64,000 nt of DNA. It comes from an uncultured Alphaproteobacteria bacterium. Its GTDB lineage: Bacteria; Pseudomonadota; Alphaproteobacteria; Caulobacterales; Parvularculaceae. The DNA lies in assembly GCA_902826095.1 (NCBI GenBank), contig CADEDN010000006.1, positions 1-64,000 on the forward strand. Direction: 5' to 3'. Each line of letters starts with the position of its first letter. The stretch's first letter is position 1. Shown in pieces: positions 7,640 to 17,361 of this stretch. A model generated the notes under the pieces. It saw only the letters and a program-made list of their open reading frames with translations, had not been told where the DNA came from and ran no database searches. The position numbers were made by a program, and so were the translations under genes.

Positions 7640-8359
7640 ATGGAAGCAGAAGTCGCCGCAGCGGCCGGTACGACATTGGGCGGGGAGTTCAGCCTGCTGA
7701 GCCTGTTCCTGTCGGCAGGCCTCGTCGTCAAGGCCGTGATGGGAATTCTAATCGTCGCGTCGGTCTGGTCGTGGGCGGTGATTATCGACAAGTCGCTGCT
7801 TTTCGGGCGGTTGAAGTCGAAGTCGGCGCGCTTTGAGGATCAGTTCTGGTCGGGCCGGCCGCTTGACGAACTGCACCGCAAACTCGGGGACAAAGGCGAC
7901 CACCCGATGGCGCGGGTGTTCACCGCCGGAATGACGGAATGGCAACGCGCCAAGGATATCGGACGCACCGAAGGCCTCGTCGCCGGCGCGCGCGACCGAA
8001 TCGAGAAAGTGATGAACGTCGTCGTTTCCCGGGAGCTTGAGGGCGCTGAGCGAAATCTCGGGGTCCTCGCAACGATCGGTTCGGCGGCGCCGTTTGTCGG
8101 CCTGCTCGGCACCGTCTGGGGGATCATGACCGCGTTCCAGGCGATTGCGGCGACAAAAGACACGAACCTCGCGGTCGTCGCGCCCGGCATTGCGGAAGCG
8201 CTCTTTGCGACGGCGCTCGGCCTCCTCGCCGCCATTCCGGCGGTCGTCGGCTATAATCGCTACTCGGCCGCGCTGAATTCATATTCGGTGCGACTTCAGG
8301 GCTTCGCCGACGAATTCTCGGCGATCCTTTCGCGGCAACTGGACGAAAGGACGCGCTGA
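7640..8359 (+). CDS. tolQ: TolQ, proton-driven motor subunit of Tol-Pal
   Basis: 239 residues of the MotA/TolQ/ExbB family. Three membrane segments lie at about residues 22-46, 140-165 and 175-200. The conserved block APFVGLLGTVWGIMTAF is in the second and the AEALFATALGLLAAIPAV block is in the third. With TolR it forms the inner-membrane proton channel that energises TolA during cell constriction. AGGGGA precedes the ATG at a normal distance, and the gene overlaps tolR by a single base at its stop codon. Confidence 0.97.
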   Translation: MEAEVAAAAGTTLGGEFSLLSLFLSAGLVVKAVMGILIVASVWSWAVIIDKSLLFGRLKSKSARFEDQFWSGRPLDELHRKLGDKGDHPMARVFTAGMTEWQRAKDIGRTEGLVAGARDRIEKVMNVVVSRELEGAERNLGVLATIGSAAPFVGLLGTVWGIMTAFQAIAATKDTNLAVVAPGIAEALFATALGLLAAIPAVVGYNRYSAALNSYSVRLQGFADEFSAILSRQLDERTR

Positions 8360-8793
8360 TGGGCGCTTCAATGGGCGGCGGCGCGCACCGGCATCGTCCC
8401 GGCCGCACGCGAATGATGTCTGAGATCAACGTGACGCCGCTCGTCGACGTCATGCTTGTGCTGCTCATCGTCTTCATGGTCGCGGCGCCGTTGCTCACGG
8501 TCGGCGTTGCGGTCGATCTGCCTGAAACCGCCGCGCAGCCGATTCCCGAGCAGGGCGAACCGCTGACCGTGACGATCACTGGCGACGGGACGATTTTCGT
8601 TCAGGAAACGGCTGTCGAAATCGACAGCCTTGTTCCCCAGTTGGAGGCGATCGCGACCGCCGGCTACGACCAGCGCATTTTCATTCGCGGCGATCAGGCG
8701 CGCACTTACGGCGAAGTCGTTCAGGTCATGGGCAAGATCAACGCCGCCGGGTTTCGCCGCATCGGCCTTGTGACTGATCGGGAATTGAATTGA
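8359..8793 (+). CDS. tolR: TolR, Tol-Pal motor subunit
   Basis: 144 residues of the ExbD/TolR family. A short cytoplasmic tail is followed by one membrane segment (about 29-46) starting with EINVTPLVDVMLVLLIVF; Asp30 is the proton-carrying aspartate expected in that position. The periplasmic part ends with the typical ARTYGEVVQVMGKINAAGF. It couples proton flow through the TolQ ring to TolA. Its start codon overlaps the tolQ stop codon, which suggests translational coupling. Confidence 0.97.
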   Translation: MGASMGGGAHRHRPGRTRMMSEINVTPLVDVMLVLLIVFMVAAPLLTVGVAVDLPETAAQPIPEQGEPLTVTITGDGTIFVQETAVEIDSLVPQLEAIATAGYDQRIFIRGDQARTYGEVVQVMGKINAAGFRRIGLVTDRELN

Positions 8794-8817
8794 CGCGGCG
8801 ACCGTAAAGCAGGCCCC

Positions 8818-9636
8818 ATGCGTTTTGGCGTTTTCGCTTCATTTCTGTTGCATGCATGCGCGCTTGGGCTGGCGTTTGTGTCGCTGCCTGAGTTCATGCG
8901 CACAAAGGTGATTGAAGCGCCGGTCATCCCGATCGAATTGATCGACGAGGCTGAGCTCGCTGAGATGACCAGCGTCCCGGCGATGGCGCCAAAACCCAAG
9001 CCCAAGGCGGAGAAGCCGCCCGATCTGCCAAAGCCCGAAGTAGAAACGCCGAAGCCGACGCCGAAAGCCGAGCCGGAACCCGCGCCGAAGCCGGAGCCGA
9101 AGGCCGAGGAAAAAAAGCCGGAACCAAAACAGGCTGAAGTAAAGCCCAAGCCGAAGGAAAAGCCGAAGCCGAAAAACGAAGACCTCGACCTCGACGCCCT
9201 GTCGGCGCTGGTCGACAAATCACGGAAGTCGGCGGCGTCCTCCGACGCCGATTCCGACGCAGCGATCGAGGCTGACCGCGCGCAGGAAGCGATCGGCGCC
9301 GGCGATCGTCTGACCGCGACGGAGGTCGATAAAATGCGAGCCGCGGTGTCGCGCTGCTGGAATGCGAGCGCGATCATTGGCGCGCCCGAGCCCGAAAAGC
9401 TAGTTGTCGAGATTGATATCGACCTTAATCGGGACGGCACCCTCAGCGGCGCGCCGAGGGTCGCAAACGCGCTGGAGATCAATCTTTCAGGCAACAGGTT
9501 CTGGAAAGTCGCCGAGCAGACTGCTGTCCGCGCCGTTCAGGCTTGCGCCCCCTATGATTTCTTCGATCCCGCGCGCTACCAGGAATGGAAGGCGTTCACG
9601 TTGAATTTCGACCCCAGCATCATGGCGGGATTTTAA
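8818..9636 (+). CDS. tolA: TolA, energy-transducing periplasm-spanning protein
   Basis: 272 residues. The N-terminal membrane helix has the S8-x3-H12 pair that corresponds to the motif contacting TolQ and TolR. A Pro/Lys/Glu-rich stretch spans residues 56-122 and would extend through the periplasm. The C-terminal domain (about 170-272) contains SRCWNASAIIGAPEPEKLVVEI, typical of TolA/TonB C-terminal folds. It links the TolQR motor to TolB and Pal at the outer membrane. Composition differs from neighbours only in the repetitive linker. Confidence 0.92.
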   Translation: MRFGVFASFLLHACALGLAFVSLPEFMRTKVIEAPVIPIELIDEAELAEMTSVPAMAPKPKPKAEKPPDLPKPEVETPKPTPKAEPEPAPKPEPKAEEKKPEPKQAEVKPKPKEKPKPKNEDLDLDALSALVDKSRKSAASSDADSDAAIEADRAQEAIGAGDRLTATEVDKMRAAVSRCWNASAIIGAPEPEKLVVEIDIDLNRDGTLSGAPRVANALEINLSGNRFWKVAEQTAVRAVQACAPYDFFDPARYQEWKAFTLNFDPSIMAGF

Positions 9637-9726
9637 GCGCCTTTCTGAGCGCGGCGCCTTCATAGGGGGCCGCGAAGCATCTACGGTCAGCGGCCGGCGG
9701 CGGCCCTTCGAGCAGGAAACGAAATA

Positions 9727-11040
9727 ATGAAACAGGCGATTTTGGCGATCCTTGCGGCGGCGGTTTTTGTTGCGGCGCCGTCAGCCCAAGCTCGCGTTCG
9801 GATCGACATCACGCAAGCCAATGTCGAACCCATGCCCGTCGCCGTTCCGGATTTCATCGGCGTCGATAATCAGGCCCCGGGATTGGGACGCGACATTACG
9901 GGCGTCATCATGGCGGACCTCGACCGCTCCGGCCTGTTCAGTGTCATCGACCAACGCGCTTATGTCGAGAAATTGACCAGCGTCGACGTCCGGCCGCGTT
10001 TCGCCGACTGGCGCATCATCAACGCGCAAGTGCTCGTCGCCGGCGAGGTTCGCCAAACCCCGGACGGCCGGATCGAGGTCGCAACGCGCGTCTGGGACGT
10101 CTATTCGAATGAGCAGCTCGGCGCAGTTTCGTTCAAGACGCCGGCCGACAATTGGCGACGCGCCGCCCACAAAGTCGCGGATTTCGTTTATAAGTCGCTC
10201 ACCGGCGAAGAGGGCTATTTCGACACGCGTATCGTCTACATTCATGAGACGGGGCCGAAAGAAAAGCGCACCAAACGGCTGATGATCATGGACCAGGACG
10301 GCGCCAATTCCGTCCTATTGACCGACGGCCTCAATTATCAGGCGCTGACGCCGCGCTTTTCGCCGACGCAACAGCAGATCACCTACATGGCGCTTTTCGA
10401 CAATCGCCCCGGTCAGGTCTATCTCTTCAACATCGAAACCGGCGAGCAGGAGCAACTCGGGACGTTTCGCGGCATGACGTTCGCCCCGCGGTTCACGCCG
10501 GACGGCACGCGCGTGCTGATGTCCATGGAGCGCGGCGGAAATTCAGACGTGTTCATGATGGAATTGGCGACGCGCCGGCTGACGCGCCTGACGGACAATC
10601 CCGGCATCGACACTTCGCCGACAATGTCGCCGGATGGACGACGCATCGGATTCACCTCGGATCGCGGCGGCACCGAGCAAATTTATGTGATGAACGCCGA
10701 CGGATCGGCCCCCAAGCGAATCACCTTCGGCGAAGGCCGCTATCAGACGCCGGTCTGGTCTCCGCGCGGCGATCTTGTCGCCTTCACGCGCCAATACCAG
10801 GGCCGCTTTTACATCGGCGTCATTCGCCCCGACGGCGGCGGCGAGCGGTTGCTGACAGAGAGCTATCTCGACGAAGGGCCGACCTGGGCGCCAAACGGGC
10901 GTGTTCTCATGTTCTTCCGCGAGGCGTCGCCTGGCGCGGGTCCCTCGCTCTGGTCCGTCGATCTCACCGGCCGCAATCTGCGCCGCGTCCGAACGCCGGG
11001 CGATTCGTCTGATCCCGCCTGGTCGCCGCCGCTTCCCTGA
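9727..11040 (+). CDS. tolB: TolB, periplasmic beta-propeller of Tol-Pal
   Basis: 437 residues. A signal peptide is expected to be cleaved after PSAQA at residue 22. The N-terminal TolB domain (RVRIDITQANVEPMPVAVPDF onward) spans about 23-160. It is followed by a propeller with several WD40-like/PD40 repeats (FSPTQQQITYM, FTPDGTRVLMS, MSPDGRRIGFTSDRG, WSPRGDLVAFTR). TolB shuttles between TolA and Pal during outer-membrane constriction. AGGAAA lies before the ATG. The gene follows tolA after 90 bases in the canonical order. Confidence 0.97.
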   Translation: MKQAILAILAAAVFVAAPSAQARVRIDITQANVEPMPVAVPDFIGVDNQAPGLGRDITGVIMADLDRSGLFSVIDQRAYVEKLTSVDVRPRFADWRIINAQVLVAGEVRQTPDGRIEVATRVWDVYSNEQLGAVSFKTPADNWRRAAHKVADFVYKSLTGEEGYFDTRIVYIHETGPKEKRTKRLMIMDQDGANSVLLTDGLNYQALTPRFSPTQQQITYMALFDNRPGQVYLFNIETGEQEQLGTFRGMTFAPRFTPDGTRVLMSMERGGNSDVFMMELATRRLTRLTDNPGIDTSPTMSPDGRRIGFTSDRGGTEQIYVMNADGSAPKRITFGEGRYQTPVWSPRGDLVAFTRQYQGRFYIGVIRPDGGGERLLTESYLDEGPTWAPNGRVLMFFREASPGAGPSLWSVDLTGRNLRRVRTPGDSSDPAWSPPLP

Positions 11041-11315
11041 GCGGTTGTCCGCGCAGGGCGCCGCACCTGTAACGCATTTTTCATTTTGACCCCGGATTGG
11101 TCCCGCTTGATCGCGACTCCGGACCCCTCTACGGTCCCCCGAATCGGCGTTATGTTGGTTAATCTTTAATGATTGTCCGGCAGCGTGCCGACAAAGATCG
11201 GAATGGGTTGGGCGACGCTCGGCCATTCTGGGGACACAAATGGAAATTAGTGGGGGCTGGTGCGGGGGCGCGCTCGCCAAAGGCCCGCCGAGCGAGAGTG
11301 GAGCACGAAGGAAAA

Positions 11316-11828
11316 ATGAACGTGAAATCATCGATGAAACTGATCGGCGTGGTGGGATTGATGGCGCTCGCAGCAGCGTGCGCAAGCAAGTCCTCAACCG
11401 GCCCGGATGTCGCGGCGACCGGCAATACGAACGGCGGCGTCACGTCAGGCGCGGTGACGCCCGGCAGCCAGGAAGATCTCGAGCAAAATGTCGGTCACCG
11501 TGTTTTCTTCGGATACGATCAATATTCGCTGTCGCCACAGGCTCAGGCGACCCTTCAAAAGCAGGCTGACTTCCTCAAGCAATATCCGAGCGTCTCAGTG
11601 CAACTCTCAGGCAATTGCGACGAGCGCGGAACGCGCGAATACAACCTTGCGCTCGGCGCGCGTCGCGCCGAAGCCGCTCGCGCTTACCTTGTAAGCCTCG
11701 GCGTCGACTCCTCCCGTCTGACGACGGTGTCTTACGGCAAGGAGCGCCCGATTGATCCGCGCTCTACGGAAGACGCCTGGTCGCTGAACCGCAATTCGAC
11801 GACGACAATTGTCAACGTCGGCGCGTAA
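11316..11828 (+). CDS. pal: Pal, peptidoglycan-associated outer-membrane lipoprotein
   Basis: 170 residues from ATG 11316, selected because GAAGG lies just upstream and because a lipoprotein signal follows; ATG 11334 is possible. The lipobox is LAAAC in GLMALAAACASKSS. The OmpA-like domain covers the last 110 residues, with the peptidoglycan-binding segment NCDERGTREYNLALGARRA and the end motif TVSYGKERP. Pal ties the outer membrane to the cell wall and to TolB. The 275-base gap from tolB is large enough for a separate promoter. A strong terminator follows. Confidence 0.97.
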   Translation: MNVKSSMKLIGVVGLMALAAACASKSSTGPDVAATGNTNGGVTSGAVTPGSQEDLEQNVGHRVFFGYDQYSLSPQAQATLQKQADFLKQYPSVSVQLSGNCDERGTREYNLALGARRAEAARAYLVSLGVDSSRLTTVSYGKERPIDPRSTEDAWSLNRNSTTTIVNVGA

Positions 11829-11850
11829 AGCTGATTGAGCGAAGATTGTG

Positions 11851-11889
11851 GGGCGCGTCAGCGGGAAGCTGGCGCGCCCTCATTGTTTT
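11851..11889 (+). terminator. Intrinsic terminator after pal
   Basis: GGGCGCGTCAGC (11851-11862) pairs with GCTGGCGCGCCC (11868-11879) over 12 positions with one G-T wobble, around the loop GGGAA. The T-rich tract ends in GTTTT at 11889. It probably ends most transcripts leaving pal, so cpoB may have its own promoter in 11890-11986. Confidence 0.8.
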
Positions 11890-11986
11890 GGGCGGTGTAT
11901 CGTTTTCGCCATAGATTTGTCGTCACGAGCCGTTAGCCTCGTCGACGGCGGCTCCGAAGTCTCGGTTTCGAAAAGGATTGATCGAC

Positions 11987-12748
11987 ATGCGTAACCTTCA
12001 ACAATTCTCAGCGGCGACGTTTGCGGCGTTGATGATCGCAGCGACGCCGGCGTCCGCCGGCACCAAGGATCGCGTTGAGGCGCTGGAAGCCGCCGTCGCG
12101 CAACTGAAGGCGTCGTCGCCCGCGGCGCTGGAGTCGAACGCCAAGATCGACCGGCTTGAAGCCGAGGTGCGGTCGTTGACCGGCCGTGTCGAGGAGTTGA
12201 CGCACGAGCTTGATCAAACGCGCGCGCGTCTCGATTCGGTGAGCGCTGCGCTCGCCGGCGGCCCAGCCGGCGGTCCAGTCAACCTCTCGGGGCAACCTGC
12301 TGGCGCGAACGACCTTATTGCGAACGAGATTAGCCGAGCGGGCGCTGACGTGACGCTCCCGCTCGATCCGGAGGCGGCTTACGCCTATGCATCGGAATTT
12401 CTGGTCGCCAACGACTATGCGCGCGCCGAGCGCGCCTTCAATATGTTCCTTGAGTCCTTTCCTAATCACCCGCGCTCAGCGGATGCGCAATTCAGGCTCG
12501 GTGAAGTTTATCTCGCTTCAAACAAGAATTCAGAAGCCGCAGAAACCTTCATCGCCTTCATCCGCGCCTATCCGAAAAGCGCCCGGGGCGCGGAAGCGTA
12601 TTTGAAGCTAGGTACGGCGTTCTCGCGCCTTAGCCAGTCATCGGAAGCCTGCAAGGTCTTCAAGACGCTGAAAACGAAATACCCGACCGCCGCGCCGGCC
12701 GTCATTCAGCGCACGGATGTGGAGATGGCGCGCATCGATTGCCGCTGA
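11987..12748 (+). CDS. cpoB: CpoB (YbgF), TolA-binding cell-division coordinator
   Basis: 253 residues from ATG 11987, which has AAAAGGA ten bases upstream; an in-frame TTG at 11978 is less likely. A signal peptide ends near ATPASAG. Residues about 25-85 form a coiled coil (DRVEALEAAVAQLKAS and RLEAEVRSLTGRVEELTHEL) matching the trimerisation region, and residues 128-250 contain TPR-type repeats. CpoB binds TolA in the periplasm and coordinates peptidoglycan synthesis with outer-membrane constriction. It is three bases upstream of tilS. Confidence 0.93.
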   Translation: MRNLQQFSAATFAALMIAATPASAGTKDRVEALEAAVAQLKASSPAALESNAKIDRLEAEVRSLTGRVEELTHELDQTRARLDSVSAALAGGPAGGPVNLSGQPAGANDLIANEISRAGADVTLPLDPEAAYAYASEFLVANDYARAERAFNMFLESFPNHPRSADAQFRLGEVYLASNKNSEAAETFIAFIRAYPKSARGAEAYLKLGTAFSRLSQSSEACKVFKTLKTKYPTAAPAVIQRTDVEMARIDCR

Positions 12749-12751
12749 TCA

Positions 12752-14089
12752 GTGAGCGACTTCCCCGCGGCCGGAAAACCGCCGATTGATCCGGCCGGTT
12801 TCCAGCTTCTCTGGGAGCGGCTTTCCGCGCCGCCGCGCTTGCTGCTGGCGGTGTCCGGCGGTTCGGATTCGATGGCGCTGATGCGCCTTGCCGCGCCCCT
12901 GAATGCGTCTGGAAAAGCTGTCATTTCCGTCGCAACCGTCGATCACGGTCTGCGGGAAAGCTCGCGCGGCGAAGCGCTGTTTGTCGCGAAGCACGCCAGT
13001 GAGCTCGGTCTTTCTCATGAAATCCTGCCCTGGCTCGGCGCAAAGCCGAAGACCGCCATCCAGGAAGCCGCCCGGCATGCGCGCTATTGCCTCCTGATCG
13101 AGCATGCGATTGACCGGCGGGCGTCGGTGATCATGACCGCCCATACAGCCGAAGATCAGGCGGAAACGGTGCTGATGCGCGCCGCGCGCGGATCGGGCCC
13201 GCGCGGCCTTGCCGGCATGGCGGACGATTCGCTTGTCGCTGCGGGGCCGTCGGAGCCGATCAGATTGGTGCGGCCGCTGCTCGGAGTCCGGCGCGAGGCC
13301 CTGCGCGCCTTCCTTCAGGCGGCCGCCCTTTCCTACATCGATGATCCCTCGAATGAAGATCCAACCTTCGAGCGCGTCCGAGCGCGCCGCGCGCTCAGTG
13401 AGCTTGAGCGCGTTGGTGTTCTCCACGTCGAGGCGCTGGCGCAGACGGCGACCGAGATGCGGGCGTCGTCGAACACGCTTGGCGCTATGGAATTCGCCCG
13501 CTTTGCAGCACTTGGCGGCCGGTTCGACCCCCTGGGGGCGGTCAGTCTGGACAGGCCGGACCTTTCGCACGGGGATATTTCGCTCGTCGCAAGGCTCATC
13601 TATGCGGTCGGCGGCGGCCAATATCCGCCAAACAGCGCCGCGACCGCCACCGCGCTTGGCGGAGCGTTTGAGCGTAAGGGATCGTCCCTTGGCGGCGCTT
13701 TGATCCGGGTCGGAACGCGGCTTGTTATCTGCCGGGAGCCGGCCGGCGTATTGGGTCGGTCGGGACGGATTGGCGTGGCATCCGCCCCGATCAGTCCCGG
13801 CGAAAGCATTCTTTGGGACCGACGGTTCATTGTCCGCAACAATCATGACCGGTCGGCCGACGTCCGTCCTATGGGGGCGGAAGGCGCCAAGCGGGTCGCC
13901 GATGAGGAGGATGCCCAAGCCGCTTCCGCCGCGCCGGCGCTTTGGATTGACGACCGCCTCGTCGAATCGCCCTGGGGCGGCGGGGCAAGCTTCCGGTCGT
14001 TGGCCGAAGAGCGATTTTTCCGCAGCGTTAACAGGTTCGATCGAAATTACGTGTTTGTGAAGAACGCAGGTGGCGCCGCCCTTCTTTAA
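12752..14089 (+). CDS. tilS: tRNA(Ile)-lysidine synthetase
   Basis: 445 residues from GTG 12752, which directly follows the cpoB stop codon. The PP-loop SGGSDS is at residues 35-40, VDHGLR lies in the next strand region, and ARHARYCLL and HTAEDQAETVLMR complete the N-terminal ATPase domain. TilS ligates lysine to cytidine 34 of the AUA-reading tRNA(Ile) in the cytoplasm, an essential step in most bacteria. The C-terminal half is less conserved, as is usual in the family. The cpoB-tilS-ftsH order is common in Alphaproteobacteria. Confidence 0.95.
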   Translation: MSDFPAAGKPPIDPAGFQLLWERLSAPPRLLLAVSGGSDSMALMRLAAPLNASGKAVISVATVDHGLRESSRGEALFVAKHASELGLSHEILPWLGAKPKTAIQEAARHARYCLLIEHAIDRRASVIMTAHTAEDQAETVLMRAARGSGPRGLAGMADDSLVAAGPSEPIRLVRPLLGVRREALRAFLQAAALSYIDDPSNEDPTFERVRARRALSELERVGVLHVEALAQTATEMRASSNTLGAMEFARFAALGGRFDPLGAVSLDRPDLSHGDISLVARLIYAVGGGQYPPNSAATATALGGAFERKGSSLGGALIRVGTRLVICREPAGVLGRSGRIGVASAPISPGESILWDRRFIVRNNHDRSADVRPMGAEGAKRVADEEDAQAASAAPALWIDDRLVESPWGGGASFRSLAEERFFRSVNRFDRNYVFVKNAGGAALL

Positions 14090-14135
14090 CACCTATCTTC
14101 TAGCTTTGCCCGCTCGGTCGGAAAGGACGACTTGA

Positions 14136-16052
14136 ATGAATGGACGCAACCTCCTCATTTGGGGCCTCGTCTTTGTATTTTTCATATTCGCGTTGCAAAG
14201 ATTCGATTTCCAGAAGCCGAGCCCCGCAGCCGAGAGTCTGTCCTATTCGCAGTTTGTGACCAAGATTGATGCGGGCCAGATCAAGACTGCGGAGATTGAC
14301 CGCGGAAATGTGAAGGGAACGCTGTCGGACGACAAGGCGTTCGTCACGGCGATCCCTGAGGGCTCGGGCGTCGCAGTCGCCGACCGGCTGAACCAGTCCG
14401 GCGCGCAGACGAGGATCAAGCCCGAAGAACAGCTCCCGCTGCTCTTGTCCGTGCTCTTCAACATTCTGCCATTCGTCATTTTCCTCGCCTTTTTCTTTTT
14501 CGTCGTGCGGCAGATGCAGGGCGCCGGCGGGAAGGCGATGGGCTTTGGCAAGAGCCGGGCGAAGCTTTTGACGGAGCGTCAGGGCCGCGTCACCTTTGAC
14601 GACGTCGCGGGCATCGACGAGGCGAAAGAGGAACTTGAGGAAATCGTCGAATATCTGAAAGACCCGATGAAGTTTCAGCGCCTCGGCGGGAAAATCCCGA
14701 AAGGCGCGCTGCTCGTCGGTCCGCCCGGCACCGGCAAGACTTTGCTGGCGCGCGCCATCGCCGGCGAAGCGAACGTTCCCTTTTTCACGATCTCGGGCTC
14801 GGATTTTGTCGAGATGTTTGTCGGCGTCGGCGCGAGCCGTGTCCGCGACATGTTCGACCAGGCGAAGAAGAATGCGCCGTGCATCATATTCATCGATGAG
14901 ATCGACGCTGTCGGCCGCCATCGCGGCGCCGGCCTTGGCGGCGGCAATGACGAGCGCGAACAGACCCTCAATCAGCTTCTGGTCGAGATGGACGGTTTTG
15001 AGTCGAACGAAGGCATCATCCTTATCGCGGCGACCAATCGTCCGGATGTCCTCGATCCGGCGTTGTTGCGTCCGGGCCGTTTCGACCGACAGGTCGTTGT
15101 TCCGAACCCGGACGTTGTCGGTCGCGAGAAGATTCTCAATGTGCACGCGAAGAAAGTGCCGTTGGCTCCTGACGTCAGCCTACGCACAATCGCGCGCGGC
15201 ACCCCCGGCTTTTCCGGCGCCGACCTCGCCAACCTTGTAAATGAGGCGGCGCTCCTTGCGGCGCGGCGGGGCAAGCGTTTTGTCACTTCGAAGGAATTCG
15301 ACGACGCGAAAGACAAGGTCATGATGGGCGCCGAGAGGCGTTCAATGGTGATGACTGAGGAAGAAAAAATGCTGACCGCTTACCATGAGGCGGGGCATGC
15401 CGTGGTCGCCTTGTCGGTTCCAGGTTCCGATCCGGTTCATAAGGCGACGATCATCCCGCGCGGCCGCGCGCTCGGGATGGTGCAATATCTGCCGGAACGC
15501 GATCGCTATTCTTTCTCGCTCGAACAAATGAAGGCGCGTCTTGCAAGCGCCATGGGCGGGCGTGTCGCTGAGGAACTGAAATTCGGCGTCGAAAAGGTCA
15601 CGTCCGGCGCGTCTTCGGACATCGAATATGTAACGCGCCTTGCGAGGGCGATGGTCACAAAATACGGGCTATCCGAAAAACTCGGGCCTATCGCCTATGC
15701 GGAAGATGAGGGCGAGGTTTTCCTCGGTCAGTCGATCGCGAGAACAAAGGCGATTTCATCAGAAACCGCGAAAATGATCGAAGACGAGATCAAGCGGTTC
15801 GTCACCGAGGGATACGAAAAGGCGCGTCGAATCCTGACGGAACGAAACGTCGATTTCGAGCGTCTCGCGCAAGCGCTTCTTGAGTTCGAAACCCTCACGG
15901 GCGAAGAAATCAATGCGCTGTTGCGCGGCGAGAGGATTGTCAGAAAAGAATCGAATGATGCGGGCGACACGCCGCCCACAGCCTCGGTGCCGACCACCGG
16001 CGCGCGCCCAGGGCCGGAAACCGGCTTTAAGCCAAGCCCGGCCGGGGCTTAA
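14136..16052 (+). CDS. ftsH: ATP-dependent zinc metalloprotease FtsH
   Basis: 638 residues. Two membrane segments, residues 5-20 and 104-125, flank a periplasmic loop. The AAA+ domain has Walker A GPPGTGKT (195-202), Walker B IFIDEID (D254/E255) and the second region of homology ending RPGRFDRQV. The zinc site is HEAGH (417-421). FtsH forms a hexamer in the inner membrane and degrades misassembled membrane proteins and regulators such as LpxC and sigma-32. AAAGGA precedes the ATG. Confidence 0.98.
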   Translation: MNGRNLLIWGLVFVFFIFALQRFDFQKPSPAAESLSYSQFVTKIDAGQIKTAEIDRGNVKGTLSDDKAFVTAIPEGSGVAVADRLNQSGAQTRIKPEEQLPLLLSVLFNILPFVIFLAFFFFVVRQMQGAGGKAMGFGKSRAKLLTERQGRVTFDDVAGIDEAKEELEEIVEYLKDPMKFQRLGGKIPKGALLVGPPGTGKTLLARAIAGEANVPFFTISGSDFVEMFVGVGASRVRDMFDQAKKNAPCIIFIDEIDAVGRHRGAGLGGGNDEREQTLNQLLVEMDGFESNEGIILIAATNRPDVLDPALLRPGRFDRQVVVPNPDVVGREKILNVHAKKVPLAPDVSLRTIARGTPGFSGADLANLVNEAALLAARRGKRFVTSKEFDDAKDKVMMGAERRSMVMTEEEKMLTAYHEAGHAVVALSVPGSDPVHKATIIPRGRALGMVQYLPERDRYSFSLEQMKARLASAMGGRVAEELKFGVEKVTSGASSDIEYVTRLARAMVTKYGLSEKLGPIAYAEDEGEVFLGQSIARTKAISSETAKMIEDEIKRFVTEGYEKARRILTERNVDFERLAQALLEFETLTGEEINALLRGERIVRKESNDAGDTPPTASVPTTGARPGPETGFKPSPAGA

Positions 16053-16158
16053 TCAGGCATCTTCACGGCGCCCACAAAGGATTGGCTGTGAGCGCCGCCG
16101 CTTGACCGCGGGGCCGCGTGCAGGACAATAGGCCAACAAGAAAAGCTCGCGGCCGCGC

Positions 16159-17361
16159 ATGAAGGTCGGTTTTCTATTCAATCACGACGCCGGACATCAG
16201 GCGTTTCATCTTCTTCCGATCATCAACGCTTATGCGTCGATGCGGCCTGAGGACGACGTGCGCGCCTATGTCGGCGGCGAAGCGATGCTTGAGGCTGTCA
16301 ACGCCGGCCTGACGCCGGGCCGCGGCCGCGTCGCGCTCGTCGATTTGCCGTTGCCGCCGATCGCCGGCGAAATCTTGCGCGCGGTTGACAATGTCGCGCC
16401 GGCGAGCCGGCTCGCGCGACTACGCTTTAATGTCGAGCTGTTTAGGGATCTCGACGCGCTGGTCGCGCCCGAACGAACCTGCCTCCTCTTGAAGGAGCTG
16501 ATTGGGCCTTCGCTGAAATTCATCCACTGCCGGCATGGCGCAGGCGATCGCGCCATGGGATTCCACCCTACGCTGAAGAATTTCGATTTGCTTTTGCTTC
16601 CTGGACCGAAATTCGTGCGGCGACTCGTCGACGTCGGCGCACTGCATGACAGCAATCGCCACGCGTTCATCGGTTACCCGAAATTCGACGCCGTCGCGCT
16701 AAAGGCGCCGCCCAAGAACTTCTTCGGCAATCCCAACCCGACCGTCGTATACAATCCGCATTTCTCACCCGAGCTCTCTTCCTGGTTCAAGATGGGCGTC
16801 GACGTGCTCGACTGGTTCGCCGCCAATCCTGATCTCAATCTGATTTTCGCGCCTCATGTAATGCTTTTCACGCGGCGTTATCATATCGAAGCGTCGTCCC
16901 TGAAGTTCGAATTCAGAAAGCGGGTGCCTTCACGCTTCAGCCATCGATCCAACATATTGATCGACCTTAATTCAACACGCCTTTTCGACATGAGCTACAC
17001 GCTTTCCGCCGACGTTTATCTTGGCGATGTTTCAAGCCAGGTCATGGAATTCATCGCGCAGCCGCGACCATGCATTTTTCTCAATCCGCATCAGATCCGC
17101 TGGAAGGACAATGACGCCTTCGCCGCGTGGAACCTCGGGCGCGTCGTTGAGCGGATGGACGATTTCGGCCCGGCGATCAGAGCGTCGCTAGCCAATCGCC
17201 GGGAGTTCGCCGGCGCGCAAGGATCGCATTTCCGGGATACGTTCGATCTGACCGAAACGCCGTCAGCGGTGCGCGCGGCGCAAGCGATTGCGGACTATCT
17301 TGAATCGCGTAAAACGTTCAGGGACGACCGAATGCTCGTTCCGTTGAGGGCGGCTTCATGA
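16159..17361 (+). CDS. GT-B-type transferase, CDP-glycerol glycerophosphotransferase-like
   Basis: 400 residues with no signal peptide and no membrane segment. Several blocks recall the GT-B fold of CDP-glycerol:poly(glycerophosphate) transferases: YNPHFSPELSSWFKMG, LIFAPHVMLFTRRYH, and the C-terminal ADVYLGDVSSQVMEFIAQP, where the D-S-S turn usually contacts the nucleotide. The product is probably a cytoplasmic transferase for a surface polymer, but donor and acceptor are unknown. It overlaps the following lactamase gene by four bases and lies between ftsH and folP, where it is not usually found. Confidence 0.5.
   Translation: MKVGFLFNHDAGHQAFHLLPIINAYASMRPEDDVRAYVGGEAMLEAVNAGLTPGRGRVALVDLPLPPIAGEILRAVDNVAPASRLARLRFNVELFRDLDALVAPERTCLLLKELIGPSLKFIHCRHGAGDRAMGFHPTLKNFDLLLLPGPKFVRRLVDVGALHDSNRHAFIGYPKFDAVALKAPPKNFFGNPNPTVVYNPHFSPELSSWFKMGVDVLDWFAANPDLNLIFAPHVMLFTRRYHIEASSLKFEFRKRVPSRFSHRSNILIDLNSTRLFDMSYTLSADVYLGDVSSQVMEFIAQPRPCIFLNPHQIRWKDNDAFAAWNLGRVVERMDDFGPAIRASLANRREFAGAQGSHFRDTFDLTETPSAVRAAQAIADYLESRKTFRDDRMLVPLRAAS

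Noticed and set aside
12749-15146. Two long minus-strand frames opposite tilS and ftsH
   Set aside because: Both tilS and ftsH have complete catalytic motifs on the plus strand; the opposite frames are Arg/Ala-rich shadows.
16066-16097. A hairpin after ftsH as an intrinsic terminator
   Set aside because: The stem of about eleven bases has a mismatch, and no T run follows, so I did not list it as a terminator.
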